From Prochlorococcus marinus str. MIT 9314 (GTDB lineage Bacteria > Cyanobacteriota > Cyanobacteriia > PCC-6307 > Cyanobiaceae), in the NCBI RefSeq assembly GCF_000760035.1, contig NZ_JNAO01000004.1, positions 1-64,000 of the forward strand: a DNA stretch of 64,000 bases, given 5' to 3'. Every line of letters starts with the position of its first letter. Position 1 is the stretch's first letter. Under the pieces are notes generated by a model. That model saw only the letters and a list, made by a program, of their open reading frames with translations. It was not told the origin of the DNA and did not search any database. A program made the position numbers and the translations under genes. Shown one piece after another: positions 1-6,575 of the stretch.

Positions 1-4
1 TTAT

Positions 5-169
5 TCATTTTTCACATCTTATTAGGTCAATACTGTTTGGATGTTCATTTATATACTTATTAAATTCCATTGCTAGTGTTCTAGCCTCGTAAGCGTCAGA
101 GGCATAAAAACAATTTTCTAATCTTATATTTTGAAAATCACGGTAGTGCACTGTATATGGCTTCAACAT
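5..169 (-). CDS. small hypothetical protein (54 aa)
   Basis: I read this short frame directly from the minus strand; it starts at an ATG (169..167) and ends at a TGA. The product begins MLKPYTVHYRDF and has a mixed, soluble, protein-like composition (aromatic residues, a helical AYEARTLAMEF stretch, C-terminal CEK) with no membrane segment. I do not recognise a domain. It has the character of the small conserved hypothetical proteins common in picocyanobacteria, but I cannot confirm homologues from sequence alone. It lies at the window edge, so its upstream context is visible but its downstream context is not. Confidence 0.6.
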   Translation of the reverse strand: MLKPYTVHYRDFQNIRLENCFYASDAYEARTLAMEFNKYINEHPNSIDLIRCEK

Positions 170-193
170 ATTAATTTTGTTAATTTTAATTTA

Positions 194-280
194 CTAAAAA
201 GCAATTAAGCTATATCTCAACCATGCATATGTTCGTAAAATTAAAGCACTACTTTTGTTGTTATCAAAATATATATACAT
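194..280 (-). CDS. possible micro-ORF (28 aa)
   Basis: ATG at 280..278, TAG at 194..196. The peptide starts MYIYFDNNKSSALILRTYAW and ends in a hydrophobic tail. The residue mix is protein-like rather than the Lys/Asn/Ile runs that random A+T-rich frames give, but at 28 residues chance is a real alternative. It has no recognised domain and no clear ribosome binding site. It is included because neighbouring tiny frames on the same strand look genuine. Confidence 0.25.
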   Translation of the reverse strand: MYIYFDNNKSSALILRTYAWLRYSLIAF

Positions 281-326
281 AGATTATGTATTTAAAAATA
301 CTTAATGAAGAAAAAAAGTAATTAAT

Positions 327-437
327 CTATTTTTTTTTATTTTTAGAGTCCTGCTTTTTACCTTCTATTAAAAAAACAAATTTAGATAAAATATGACCAA
401 ATACTGGAACCCAAAACTTTTCATAAAAAAATTTCAT
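327..437 (-). CDS. small basic hypothetical protein (36 aa)
   Basis: ATG at 437..435, TAG at 327..329. The product has an aromatic, hydrophobic N-terminal half (MKFFYEKFWVPVFGHILSKF) followed by a Lys-rich tail ending in KNKKK. This is the pattern of a small membrane-associated amphipathic protein. The start lies 6 nt beyond the end of the 57-residue frame upstream, so the two are probably co-transcribed. The function is unknown; the assignment rests on composition and spacing only. Confidence 0.5.
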   Translation of the reverse strand: MKFFYEKFWVPVFGHILSKFVFLIEGKKQDSKNKKK

Positions 438-442
438 AAAAA

Positions 443-616
443 TTAAGCAGCCAATGATTCGTCATCTATAGTTTCATTTTTATTTATAATCTTCAAATCT
501 ATAGAATTAAATAAATGTTGCATAAGAAGGAAATCAAGTTCCCCTTTTAACAAATTAACATCGGATGAAAGTAGATCATCAACAAAATCATCAAAAGTAT
601 CAGAAAGACGATTCAC
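443..616 (-). CDS. small acidic hypothetical protein (57 aa)
   Basis: The frame opens after a stop and has a GTG at 616..614 as the best start, ending TAA at 443..445. The product is acidic (DTFDDFVDDLL near the N terminus, DDESLAA at the end) with a central helical segment LDFLLMQHLF. It reads as a soluble helical protein. It ends 6 nt before the start of the 36-residue basic protein, suggesting a two-gene unit in which one small protein is acidic and one basic. No family is recognised. Confidence 0.5.
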   Translation of the reverse strand: MNRLSDTFDDFVDDLLSSDVNLLKGELDFLLMQHLFNSIDLKIINKNETIDDESLAA

Positions 617-763
617 AATTAAAAATTTATTTTTGACATTATCATCGCATTAACAATAAAAGTCAACCAAATTAAAATAATAATTTTTAAATTTTTTGTA
701 AATTAAATAATAAATATAAACAGGCAAAATAACAGATTTAATATCAAGCTTAAGGTTTTTGAA
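617..763. other. A+T-rich spacer with no gene seen
   Basis: About 150 bases of very A+T-rich sequence between two minus-strand small frames. I see no convincing frame on either strand, no tRNA-like folding and no strong terminator. Confidence 0.5.
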
Positions 764-913
764 TTAAACTTCATTTAGCTCGCTTTTCTTAATTTTATAT
801 CGTTCCTGATTTGCATTATCAAAACGATAATACACATATTTGCTAAAAATAAATTTAAAGAAAGCATCATAAAACCTTTTAATATATTTATAGCCAGAAT
901 ATTGATGTGCCAA
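764..913 (-). CDS. small basic aromatic protein, TTG start or gene remnant (49 aa)
   Basis: The frame from TTG (913..911) to TAA (766..764) encodes a Tyr/Phe/Lys-rich peptide: AHQYSGYKYIKRFYDAFFKF, then a polar half ending KSELNEV. The composition is strikingly protein-like. However, there is a stop codon directly before the TTG and no ATG, so it could start at TTG, or be the surviving C-terminal part of a longer decayed gene. Neither the sequence upstream in this frame nor a ribosome binding site helps. No family is recognised. Confidence 0.4.
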   Translation of the reverse strand: MAHQYSGYKYIKRFYDAFFKFIFSKYVYYRFDNANQERYKIKKSELNEV

Positions 914-1007
914 TTAGGAAAGAATCACTTAAAAATTTGTTAAAGGAAACAAAATTTTAAAGCAATCAAAAGCAATCAAATTAGATATTAATAGTTTATT
1001 TTAAATA

Positions 1008-1322
1008 TTATTTTTTAATTAGCTCGAAGTAACCATTTTTATTTAATGAGTACTTATCAAACCAAAGGCTTAATAGATTATCTAATCCTATTCCATCCAT
1101 TTTATTTATTTGCGAAGTCTTATAGTCTGAGAGTGCAAGCAATAAATACGGAAAAATCATATCTGAAACTCCTTTTGGCAGTTTTTCTAAAGGTACACCA
1201 TGAGCTCTATCCCATAAAATTTGCATATCCTGAGAGAACAAAGAACTCCAATAACTAAAATTACAATATAACTTGTCTGGAGGGAGTAGATTTACAGATA
1301 GAAATGGGAGAGATGAATTCAT
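1008..1322 (-). CDS. conserved-looking hypothetical protein (104 aa)
   Basis: A 104-residue soluble protein starting MNSSLPFLSVNLLPP, rich in Trp, Tyr, Phe and Pro with a balanced charge distribution. This is what distinguishes it from the opposite-strand frame over the same bases, whose composition is poorer. The middle (LWDRAHGVPLEKLPKGVSDM) and the end (FDKYSLNKNGYFELIKK) look like an ordered globular domain. I do not recognise the family and see no signal peptide, membrane segment or metal-binding cysteines. It stands alone between A+T-rich spacers. Confidence 0.6.
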   Translation of the reverse strand: MNSSLPFLSVNLLPPDKLYCNFSYWSSLFSQDMQILWDRAHGVPLEKLPKGVSDMIFPYLLLALSDYKTSQINKMDGIGLDNLLSLWFDKYSLNKNGYFELIKK

Positions 1323-1448
1323 AGGAATAAATATTTTATCGATTAATTGTTTTTATGTTTTTGAAATGTTGAAAATATTTTTAATAGGCGAATCTCCTAT
1401 AAATACAAATTTAATTTAACGCACAGTGTATCACTTAGCAACACTTTA

Positions 1449-1847
1449 TTAAGAGTTATATTTATCCATCATTTCCTGAAATTTTAGAAATGATAAAAAC
1501 TTTTTATAAGTTTGCAAGTCAAAAGCCTCTTGATTCTCCTCATTTAAAAAGGTTGATTTTCTAGGAATTAAATTATTTTCAAAATTATTATCTATTGAGT
1601 GTTTTGCATTATCTATAAAGTCAGCAGAATTATCAGATAAGTCTTGTTTATCGAGATTATTCCTCTGATATGATTGAATTGCTTTACCATTTTTTTTATT
1701 AAATATACCTCTCATAGAAAGTGCTTCTTCCACCAAAATACTTATTATTTTAGAATTACTTAAATTGTTCTCTATGCTCAACTCATCAATTATTCTCATA
1801 ACATCATCTCTAGGAATAAAACCAACTCTTTTTTTCTTGGTAGGCAT
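1449..1847 (-). CDS. ribbon-helix-helix-like protein (132 aa)
   Basis: The N terminus is short and basic (MPTKKKRVGFIPRDDVMRII) and is followed by two predicted helices (DELSIENNLSNSKIISILVEEAL), a layout like CopG/Arc ribbon-helix-helix DNA-binding domains in which the beta strand KRVGFIP contacts DNA. The rest (about 50-132) is polar, Asn/Ser/Asp-rich and probably flexible, ending in a helix (YKKFLSFLKFQEMMDKY). A role as a small transcriptional regulator or antitoxin-like protein is inference; no toxin partner sits next to it. The ATG start at 1847 is the only good candidate. Confidence 0.55.
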   Translation of the reverse strand: MPTKKKRVGFIPRDDVMRIIDELSIENNLSNSKIISILVEEALSMRGIFNKKNGKAIQSYQRNNLDKQDLSDNSADFIDNAKHSIDNNFENNLIPRKSTFLNEENQEAFDLQTYKKFLSFLKFQEMMDKYNS

Positions 1848-1917
1848 TTAATAATTAATTAAAGTTCAGCACTTGACTGTCATAAGTGTTGCACTATATT
1901 CATTATAAGTCAATTAA

Positions 1918-2073
1918 ATGCTAATGATTTTACCAACAACCTTACTTCTAGGAGCCCTTGGATATCTTTTCTACAACTCAAAAAAAGAACTTTCTATAGA
2001 TCACTACAACACTACAGAAAAACAAAAAGAGAATGATGATTTGTATAAAGATTTGGAAGATCTATTTATCTAA
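1918..2073 (+). CDS. small single-span membrane protein (51 aa)
   Basis: ATG at 1918..1920, TAA at 2071..2073. Residues 2-19 form one hydrophobic span (MILPTTLLLGALGYLFY). A soluble charged tail follows, ending in DLYKDLEDLFI, with many Lys, Asp and Glu residues. This resembles the many one-helix thylakoid or plasma-membrane small proteins of picocyanobacteria, but no family motif (for example the ExNGR motif of high-light-inducible proteins) is present. It is divergent from the ribbon-helix-helix gene, sharing a 70-base spacer. Confidence 0.5.
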   Translation: MLMILPTTLLLGALGYLFYNSKKELSIDHYNTTEKQKENDDLYKDLEDLFI

Positions 2074-2166
2074 AATTACTGCATCGGTACTTAAGAACTT
2101 TGTTTCTTGACTAAAGATATACAATTCCGTAAACATAATTAGAATAAAAATAAAGATATAAAATCA

Positions 2167-2463
2167 ATGACTGTTCATCAAGATTACGAAATAAAAATCA
2201 ATTTAAATGAATTGATTGAGAAGAGAATTCCATGTTGTGATTTACTTCATCCAGATCATTGTCTAACAGAACAACAAGTCTCTGAAATAGCACATGATAT
2301 TCGTATGGATTTAAATTTGCACGATCTTTACAAGCAAGTGGATCAACACATTATGAATTATGTAAATGCAGCTGGTATTGATAACAAAGAACATTGGGTT
2401 GAACCCCATCTACCAGATTTGGAGAGAGATTTAAAAGAAGAAGTTGGTATAGAATTTGATTAA
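2167..2463 (+). CDS. conserved-looking hypothetical protein (98 aa)
   Basis: A soluble acidic protein beginning MTVHQDYEIKINLNELIEKR. It contains a CCDLLHPDHC motif near residues 23-32 (Cys-Cys ... His-Pro-Asp-His-Cys), which could bind a metal, then a helical region and a C-terminal acidic tail (ERDLKEEVGIEFD). There is no signal peptide or membrane segment. I do not recognise a named domain. The start is the first ATG of the frame, after an A+T-rich leader. The possible metal-binding cluster is inference from residue spacing only. Confidence 0.65.
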   Translation: MTVHQDYEIKINLNELIEKRIPCCDLLHPDHCLTEQQVSEIAHDIRMDLNLHDLYKQVDQHIMNYVNAAGIDNKEHWVEPHLPDLERDLKEEVGIEFD

Positions 2464-2481
2464 TTTTTATTCCTAAAAAAA

Positions 2482-2625
2482 TTAATATATGTATTTTTTT
2501 TCTAAATCATCTATTAATTTATAAATACTTTTTGCTGACCTCTTTCTTTTTTTTAAAATGGTAAAAACTATAAATCCAATCAATACTGCAAAAATAGGTG
2601 TGAAAATAATAATTTCAAGATTCAT
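2482..2625 (-). CDS. small single-span membrane protein (47 aa)
   Basis: ATG at 2625..2623, TAA at 2484..2482. One clear transmembrane helix (MNLEIIIFTPIFAVLIGFIV) is followed by a positively charged stop-transfer run KKRKRS and a short cytoplasmic helix ending EKKYIY. Under the positive-inside rule the C terminus is cytoplasmic. It is convergent with the 98-residue gene, 18 bases from its stop. Function unknown. Confidence 0.55.
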   Translation of the reverse strand: MNLEIIIFTPIFAVLIGFIVFTILKKRKRSAKSIYKLIDDLEKKYIY

Positions 2626-2792
2626 AACCATCTAACAGAGGCATATTATTTAAATTATTAAAAAGTCTGACTCTATAGAATAGGTACTTTATACAAATAT
2701 TTCACTAAAAACAATTAAGTTTTTTTATAAAGAAGTGAAAGAATTAAAATTTTTTGTAAATTATGTAGATAAATTTTAATTAAATAAATGTA

Positions 2793-2975
2793 ATGAATAA
2801 ATATTTTGCCTTAACATTAACTGAGATAGGAATCGGTAAAGTAGAGTTAGCAGTTATTGGCCTAGTAATTTTAATATTTCCAATTTTATTTATTTATGCA
2901 TCTAAAAACCTTGATGCTAAGGGTGTTTTCGAATGGATGATGGAGAAACCTAATGATTGGATAGGTAAAAAATGA
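2793..2975 (+). CDS. small membrane protein (60 aa)
   Basis: The first ATG (2793) gives a 60-residue protein with a hydrophobic helix at about residues 17-36 (VELAVIGLVILIFPILFIYA) and a C-terminal polar tail containing FEWMMEKPNDWIGKK. The tail has two Trp residues and may lie at the membrane surface. It looks like the one-helix small membrane proteins frequent in cyanobacterial thylakoids, but I cannot name a family. It is convergent with the secreted-protein gene that follows. Confidence 0.6.
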   Translation: MNKYFALTLTEIGIGKVELAVIGLVILIFPILFIYASKNLDAKGVFEWMMEKPNDWIGKK

Positions 2976-2998
2976 AACTTTAAAAATTTACATTTTCT

Positions 2999-3340
2999 CT
3001 AGTTAAATTTTAAATTTTCTAAATTACTAATTTCAAAATCATAAACTTGGCAATTATTTTCTAAATCATTAACTATTGAATTTTTTAGAAGAGAATAATC
3101 TATCAACTTATTGAGTTTATTATTTTTAAATTCCTTATTAGTCTCTCCAATAGCAAAAGCCAAAGCTCCTTCATAAGAAATACCGAATTTGGTAGTGTTG
3201 CAGTAAGTTCTAGTGAACTTGCTAGAAATCTTTTTAGTATACTTTTCAAGAGTTTTAGAGGAAATATCTAATGAGTAAACTGGACTACTTAAAAGAAAAA
3301 GCAAAGTTAAAGTGAATATAGCAAAAACCCTTTTGATCAT
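2999..3340 (-). CDS. secreted or periplasmic hypothetical protein (113 aa)
   Basis: The N terminus is a clear Sec signal peptide: MIKRVFAIFTLTLLFLLSSP followed by VYSLD, with probable cleavage after the VYS. The mature part (about 90 residues) is polar and contains two cysteines (in RTYCNTT and NNCQVYD) that could form a disulfide in the periplasm or lumen. Repeated Lys-Tyr and Lys-Phe stretches are present. The domain is not recognised. The start is well supported because it gives a complete signal peptide. Confidence 0.6.
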   Translation of the reverse strand: MIKRVFAIFTLTLLFLLSSPVYSLDISSKTLEKYTKKISSKFTRTYCNTTKFGISYEGALAFAIGETNKEFKNNKLNKLIDYSLLKNSIVNDLENNCQVYDFEISNLENLKFN

Positions 3341-3703
3341 AATATTTCAAAAATTGCAAATTTAATATAGTTTAAAATTTAACTCTGCGGACTATGTTTT
3401 ATTAAAAATATAGAAATTAAAAGTTTATTAACCAAAATAGAAATTTCATATTTTTGAAGATAAAAACTCTCTAAAGGAGTATTTTATAGTTTGAATTTTT
3501 TTTGGTAGTTTTTTTATAAAGCGCCTAAATGATTTTGGCATAATAAAAAATCCATATCAATAATTAATAAATAACAAATAATACATGGGTATTCAATCAA
3601 TAATTATCCAAAAATAAGTAAATTAATTATTAAATATATGGATTAAGCTATGGAAATGTATTTGAACATGAATTATTGTTTAATTATTAAATACAAAATT
3701 AAT
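3341..3703. other. 363-base A+T-rich region with at most one micro-ORF
   Basis: Between the secreted-protein gene and the next plus-strand gene I find no standard-length gene. It contains a possible 31-residue minus-strand frame (3446..3541, listed separately). It also holds a weak hairpin at 3460-3487 (arms ATAAAA+ACTC and GAGT+TTTTAT with a bulge) that lies inside that frame. No tRNA or recognisable ncRNA is seen. Confidence 0.45.
3446..3541 (-). CDS. possible cationic micro-protein (31 aa)
   Basis: ATG at 3541..3539, TGA at 3448..3446. The peptide MPKSFRRFIKKLPKKIQTIK continues with YSFREFLSSKI. It is strongly basic (three Arg, seven Lys), with Phe, Ile and Leu spaced every three to four residues, so a helix would be amphipathic. 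Random A+T-rich frames rarely give this alternation. There is no family match from memory and no obvious ribosome binding site. It could bind RNA or membrane surface; that is inference. Confidence 0.35.
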   Translation of the reverse strand: MPKSFRRFIKKLPKKIQTIKYSFREFLSSKI

Positions 3704-3898
3704 ATGGCATTACCAGAACTTATTTATGCTCCTATTGATGGCGGAACAATACATAGATATGAAATTAGTGGTGGCAAGAGAAAATTTTTAAGATTTATAG
3801 GTTGTTATTTGGGTCAATGTAATTTCCACAAAAATATTGATGATGCTATTGATTACATAAAAAATTTGAAGGAATCACAAAAGATACAAAAAACATGA
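3704..3898 (+). CDS. small hypothetical protein (64 aa)
   Basis: The open frame begins at 3650, but the first 18 codons are low-complexity, while the ATG at 3704 gives a protein-like start (MALPELIYAPIDGGTIHRYE). I therefore chose the internal ATG. The protein continues with a basic Gly-rich segment (SGGKRKFLRFIGCYLGQC) and a short helix (IDDAIDYIKNLKES). It has two cysteines and no membrane segment. The family is not recognised, and the function cannot be inferred from neighbours. Confidence 0.6.
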   Translation: MALPELIYAPIDGGTIHRYEISGGKRKFLRFIGCYLGQCNFHKNIDDAIDYIKNLKESQKIQKT

Positions 3899-4056
3899 AA
3901 TAAAGATACATAGATACTAAGAGACTCAATATTTTTTTGATAACTACATAATTATTGCTACAAATAATAGAGAATTTTCTTTTTATAATAAATTGATTAT
4001 TTACTTGGGTTATAGTTCCGAAAGATAAACAGTCATTTAAAAAAAGAAATTAATTT

Positions 4057-5379
4057 ATGGAAAACAGACAAATTAATTTTTTTAAATCAAAAGACTTTAA
4101 TACCGTTCTTAAGCCATTTAAAAAAGGAACGGTAGTTAAAATTGACTCGTTTGATATTAGAGATAATCAAAAAGAATTAAATATAGGTTTATTTGGTTGG
4201 TATGCAATCTGTCCTTCTAATGAAGTAAAAAAAAATAAGTTATATTATTTTTCACTCTATGATGAGCCTCTTATTCTTTATAGAGATGAAAATAAAAACG
4301 TTAGGTGTATTAAAAATATTTGTCCACACAGAGGGGCCTCCTTTTTTGGAGGGACATTATCAGATGGAGTAATAACCTGCCCTTATCATGGAGCTAAGTT
4401 TTCATCTGAAGGAAGTTGCCAAAATCTCGACAGAATAACATGTCGCCACATAGTTGATAATAACTACGATAACTACGCCAAAAGAATTCATTTGTCTCAA
4501 TACAAAACTTCAGAAAAAAATGGATATATTTTTGTACATTTTTCTAAAAAATCTGAGACTGATTTATACAACATAAGTGAAGATACTCCTATAAATAACT
4601 ACGAATTACATGAAAATGGGTTTACACATAAGGATTATGTCTTTGAGGAGGTATTAGTTGACTTCAAATGTGATTGGTCAAGGATTATTGAAAATCACCT
4701 AGATATCCTTCATATCTTTTGGGTTCATGGTGATACAATCCCTGATAAAGATGTGAATAAAAACGTACTAGTTAGTTTTAACCAGAAAATTAATATTAAT
4801 CCCAAATACATTGAAAGTATTTATTATTACAAGAATGACCCCACAAAAGAATTTATTCGGATAAAGTACATACCTCCAGGAAGGATATTAATTTACAAAG
4901 GCGATCCTTCTTCATCAAGATATTTGCAAGTTTTAGATCATATTCCTCTAGGAAACAACAAAGCAAGAGTAATAGTGAGACACTATAGGAAATTCTTACA
5001 AAATAAACTACTTAATAACCTCTTATTATTTAAAGAGACCCAAAGAAAGATTTTTTATAAGATATTCGATGAAGATTATATGATTTTAAAAACACAAACA
5101 TATAATCACGATATGGGATTTATAAGTAAGGATGAAATAAAATTATTGGGAGAAGACAGAATAATTAATTATTTTTGGAAGTGGTATAAGAAGTCGGAAG
5201 ATAAAGATAAACCATGGAAAAATACTAACAAAGCCCAAGATCTTGATGTATATGAAAAAGTGATATTGAAATATCCTCCTGAGATAAAGAAGTTAGAAAT
5301 TGCAAATAATTTAGATATTATTAGAAAAACATTTGTAAGATTTGCTGCTCCGCTTATATTTTTTATGTTAATAATATAA
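4057..5379 (+). CDS. Rieske-type mononuclear iron oxygenase, PaO-like (440 aa)
   Basis: A two-domain oxygenase of the pheophorbide a oxygenase / Lls1-like Rieske family. The Rieske [2Fe-2S] site is complete: C89-P-H91 and C108-P-Y-H111 within CPHRGASFFGG and ITCPYHGAKF. The mononuclear iron site is also complete: E212-N213, D216, H219 and H224 in ENHLDILHIFWVH. A hydrophobic C-terminal stretch (FAAPLIFFMLII) is consistent with a tail anchor in the membrane. Such enzymes use ferredoxin electrons and O2 to oxygenate a hydrophobic, often tetrapyrrole, substrate; the actual substrate here is unknown. The gene is followed after 3 nt by a tiny membrane peptide and then an ABC ATPase, so these probably form one transcript. 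Confidence 0.9.
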   Translation: MENRQINFFKSKDFNTVLKPFKKGTVVKIDSFDIRDNQKELNIGLFGWYAICPSNEVKKNKLYYFSLYDEPLILYRDENKNVRCIKNICPHRGASFFGGTLSDGVITCPYHGAKFSSEGSCQNLDRITCRHIVDNNYDNYAKRIHLSQYKTSEKNGYIFVHFSKKSETDLYNISEDTPINNYELHENGFTHKDYVFEEVLVDFKCDWSRIIENHLDILHIFWVHGDTIPDKDVNKNVLVSFNQKININPKYIESIYYYKNDPTKEFIRIKYIPPGRILIYKGDPSSSRYLQVLDHIPLGNNKARVIVRHYRKFLQNKLLNNLLLFKETQRKIFYKIFDEDYMILKTQTYNHDMGFISKDEIKLLGEDRIINYFWKWYKKSEDKDKPWKNTNKAQDLDVYEKVILKYPPEIKKLEIANNLDIIRKTFVRFAAPLIFFMLII

Positions 5380-5382
5380 TTA

Positions 5383-5484
5383 ATGAAAAAAGTAAATAGA
5401 CCTTCATGGTTGAATTGGCTTTATCTCTTTATATTTATTTTAAGCTCGATTCAATTAATTATATTTTGGAGTAATAAGTTTTAG
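5383..5484 (+). CDS. single-span membrane micro-peptide (33 aa)
   Basis: ATG at 5383, stop TAG at 5482..5484. The peptide MKKVNRPSWLNWLYLFIFIL continues as one hydrophobic helix and ends FWSNKF. Its start is 3 nt after the oxygenase stop, and its stop shares one base with the GTG start of the ABC ATPase (TAGTG), the layout of translationally coupled genes. That context makes it more credible than its length alone would. It could anchor or modulate the oxygenase or the ATPase; this is inference. Confidence 0.55.
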   Translation: MKKVNRPSWLNWLYLFIFILSSIQLIIFWSNKF

Positions 5485-6272
5485 TGTTTAATAAATTTTG
5501 GTTTGACGCAAAAAATATAAATTGTTTTAAAAATGGATTTAGAGTAATTAAAGATTTAAATTTAAAGATAGCGTATTCAGAAAATGTAATATTAATAGGA
5601 CCAAATGGTTCTGGCAAATCATCCTTAATTGAAATAATTAATAGAAACATATACCCAGTGGTAACTAATGAATCGAAACTGATGATATTTGACAAAGAAC
5701 TTATAAATTTATGGGAACTAAGAAATAAAATAAGTACCGTAAATAATGATGTAAAAAATAGAATAAATCCAAATTTACAAGTTTTTGATTTAATTTTAAG
5801 TGGACTATACGGAAGATATTGCAACGTACAAAATAAATCTGAAAGAGATTTTTATAGGGTGGAAAGAATCATAAAGAGAATGAATATTTCTAATTTATCT
5901 AAAAAGAATTTTTCCTATTTATCAGATGGAGAAAAACAAATTTCTCTCATTGCAAGGGCATTAGTCAAAAAGCCTGAAATCTTAATCTTAGATGAACCAA
6001 TTGCAAATTTAGATTATAAATCAAAGTTTTTTGTAATTGATAAGGTTAATGAATTATCAAAATTAAATACTAAAATCTTGTGCGTCACGCATGATATTTC
6101 AACGATTACAGAAATTTATGACCGGGTCATAATGCTAAAAAATGGCAAAATAATCGCTGATGGAGATCAAAATAAGGTTATAAATAGTGAAAATCTTAAT
6201 AAGTTATTTGGCATTCAAGTAGAGGTAACTAAAAATAATGGACTTTGGAATATAAACAGATTACTTAAATGA
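5484..6272 (+). CDS. ABC transporter-type ATPase (262 aa)
   Basis: A single ATP-binding cassette domain with Walker A GPNGSGKSS (39-47), signature LSDGE (146-150, in place of the usual LSGGQ), Walker B ILILDEP (166-172) and switch histidine in CVTHD. It resembles stand-alone ModF/YlmA-type ATPases. The GTG start at 5484 overlaps the stop of the upstream membrane micro-peptide by one base. No permease or binding protein is encoded alongside, so the partner is either elsewhere or the 33-residue peptide, or the protein is a non-transport ABC ATPase. The Asp in the signature motif is unusual but tolerated in some families. The 3' end overlaps the convergent zinc-ribbon gene by 8 bases. Confidence 0.85.
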   Translation: MFNKFWFDAKNINCFKNGFRVIKDLNLKIAYSENVILIGPNGSGKSSLIEIINRNIYPVVTNESKLMIFDKELINLWELRNKISTVNNDVKNRINPNLQVFDLILSGLYGRYCNVQNKSERDFYRVERIIKRMNISNLSKKNFSYLSDGEKQISLIARALVKKPEILILDEPIANLDYKSKFFVIDKVNELSKLNTKILCVTHDISTITEIYDRVIMLKNGKIIADGDQNKVINSENLNKLFGIQVEVTKNNGLWNINRLLK

Positions 6273-6453
6273 TTATTATAAAAATAGCTATCGAAATTGC
6301 AAGCAAAACTAATTTTTTACTTTTTAAAAATGAAGAAGATTTTTTTTTAAATGAAGAGGATCCACATTTTGAACATACAATCTTACCTCCTAAAGATCGG
6401 TCCGAGACGAATGAAGAACATCCACAATTGAAACAAACTCTATTTACGCTCAT
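6265..6453 (-). CDS. membrane-anchored zinc-ribbon protein (62 aa)
   Basis: Two CxxC knuckles (CFNCG and CSKCG) are separated by about 16 residues and form a zinc ribbon. A Ser/Lys-rich linker and a C-terminal transmembrane helix (LVLLAISIAIFIIII) follow. The zinc site would therefore be tethered to the membrane. The frame opens at 6474, but the internal ATG at 6453 (MSVNRVC) gives a start immediately before the ribbon, and I chose it; the longer form adds only seven hydrophobic residues. It is convergent with the ABC ATPase. Function unknown; tail-anchored ribbons of this type often scaffold or sense metal. Confidence 0.55.
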   Translation of the reverse strand: MSVNRVCFNCGCSSFVSDRSLGGKIVCSKCGSSSFKKKSSSFLKSKKLVLLAISIAIFIIII

Positions 6454-6530
6454 ATAAAATAAAATATTTACCAATTCTACATAAATTATATTCCTAAATA
6501 CTATGTAAAGAAAAACATCAGAAATGTGAT

Positions 6531-6549
6531 GATAATGAGAATCTATTGC
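6531..6549. promoter_or_regulatory. Fur box (upstream copy)
   Basis: GATAATGAGAATCTATTGC matches the classical 19-bp Fur box at 14 of 19 positions. It overlaps the probable -35 element of the CRP-family regulator. Confidence 0.55.
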
Positions 6550-6574
6550 AATAAGTAAATTTATAGTGCATAAT
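6546..6574 (+). promoter_or_regulatory. probable sigma-70 promoter of the CRP-family regulator
   Basis: TTGCAA (6546-6551) and CATAAT (6569-6574) are separated by exactly 17 bases, ending 33 bases before the ATG at 6608. Fur boxes overlap both flanks, so iron-dependent repression of this promoter is the simplest reading. Confidence 0.5.
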
Positions 6575-6575
6575 T

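Noticed and set aside
961-980. Two tandem copies of AGCAATCAAA
   Set aside because: Only two copies in low-complexity A+T-rich DNA; no array structure and no sign of a mobile or CRISPR element.
1046-1258. A 70-residue plus-strand frame opposite the 104-residue gene
   Set aside because: It is the complement of a better minus-strand gene (1008-1322) with more protein-like composition and a longer frame.
3460-3487. A 10-bp bulged hairpin in the empty 363-base stretch
   Set aside because: Overlaps the possible micro-ORF and has a bulge; too weak to be called a terminator or ncRNA on its own.
5459-5824. A 121-residue minus-strand frame inside the ABC ATPase
   Set aside because: It lies wholly over the ATPase start, which has Walker and signature motifs; the minus frame has no motif.
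6269-6457. A 62-residue plus-strand frame over the zinc ribbon gene
   Set aside because: The minus-strand frame has the CxxC pairs and a membrane helix; the plus frame is acidic low-complexity sequence.
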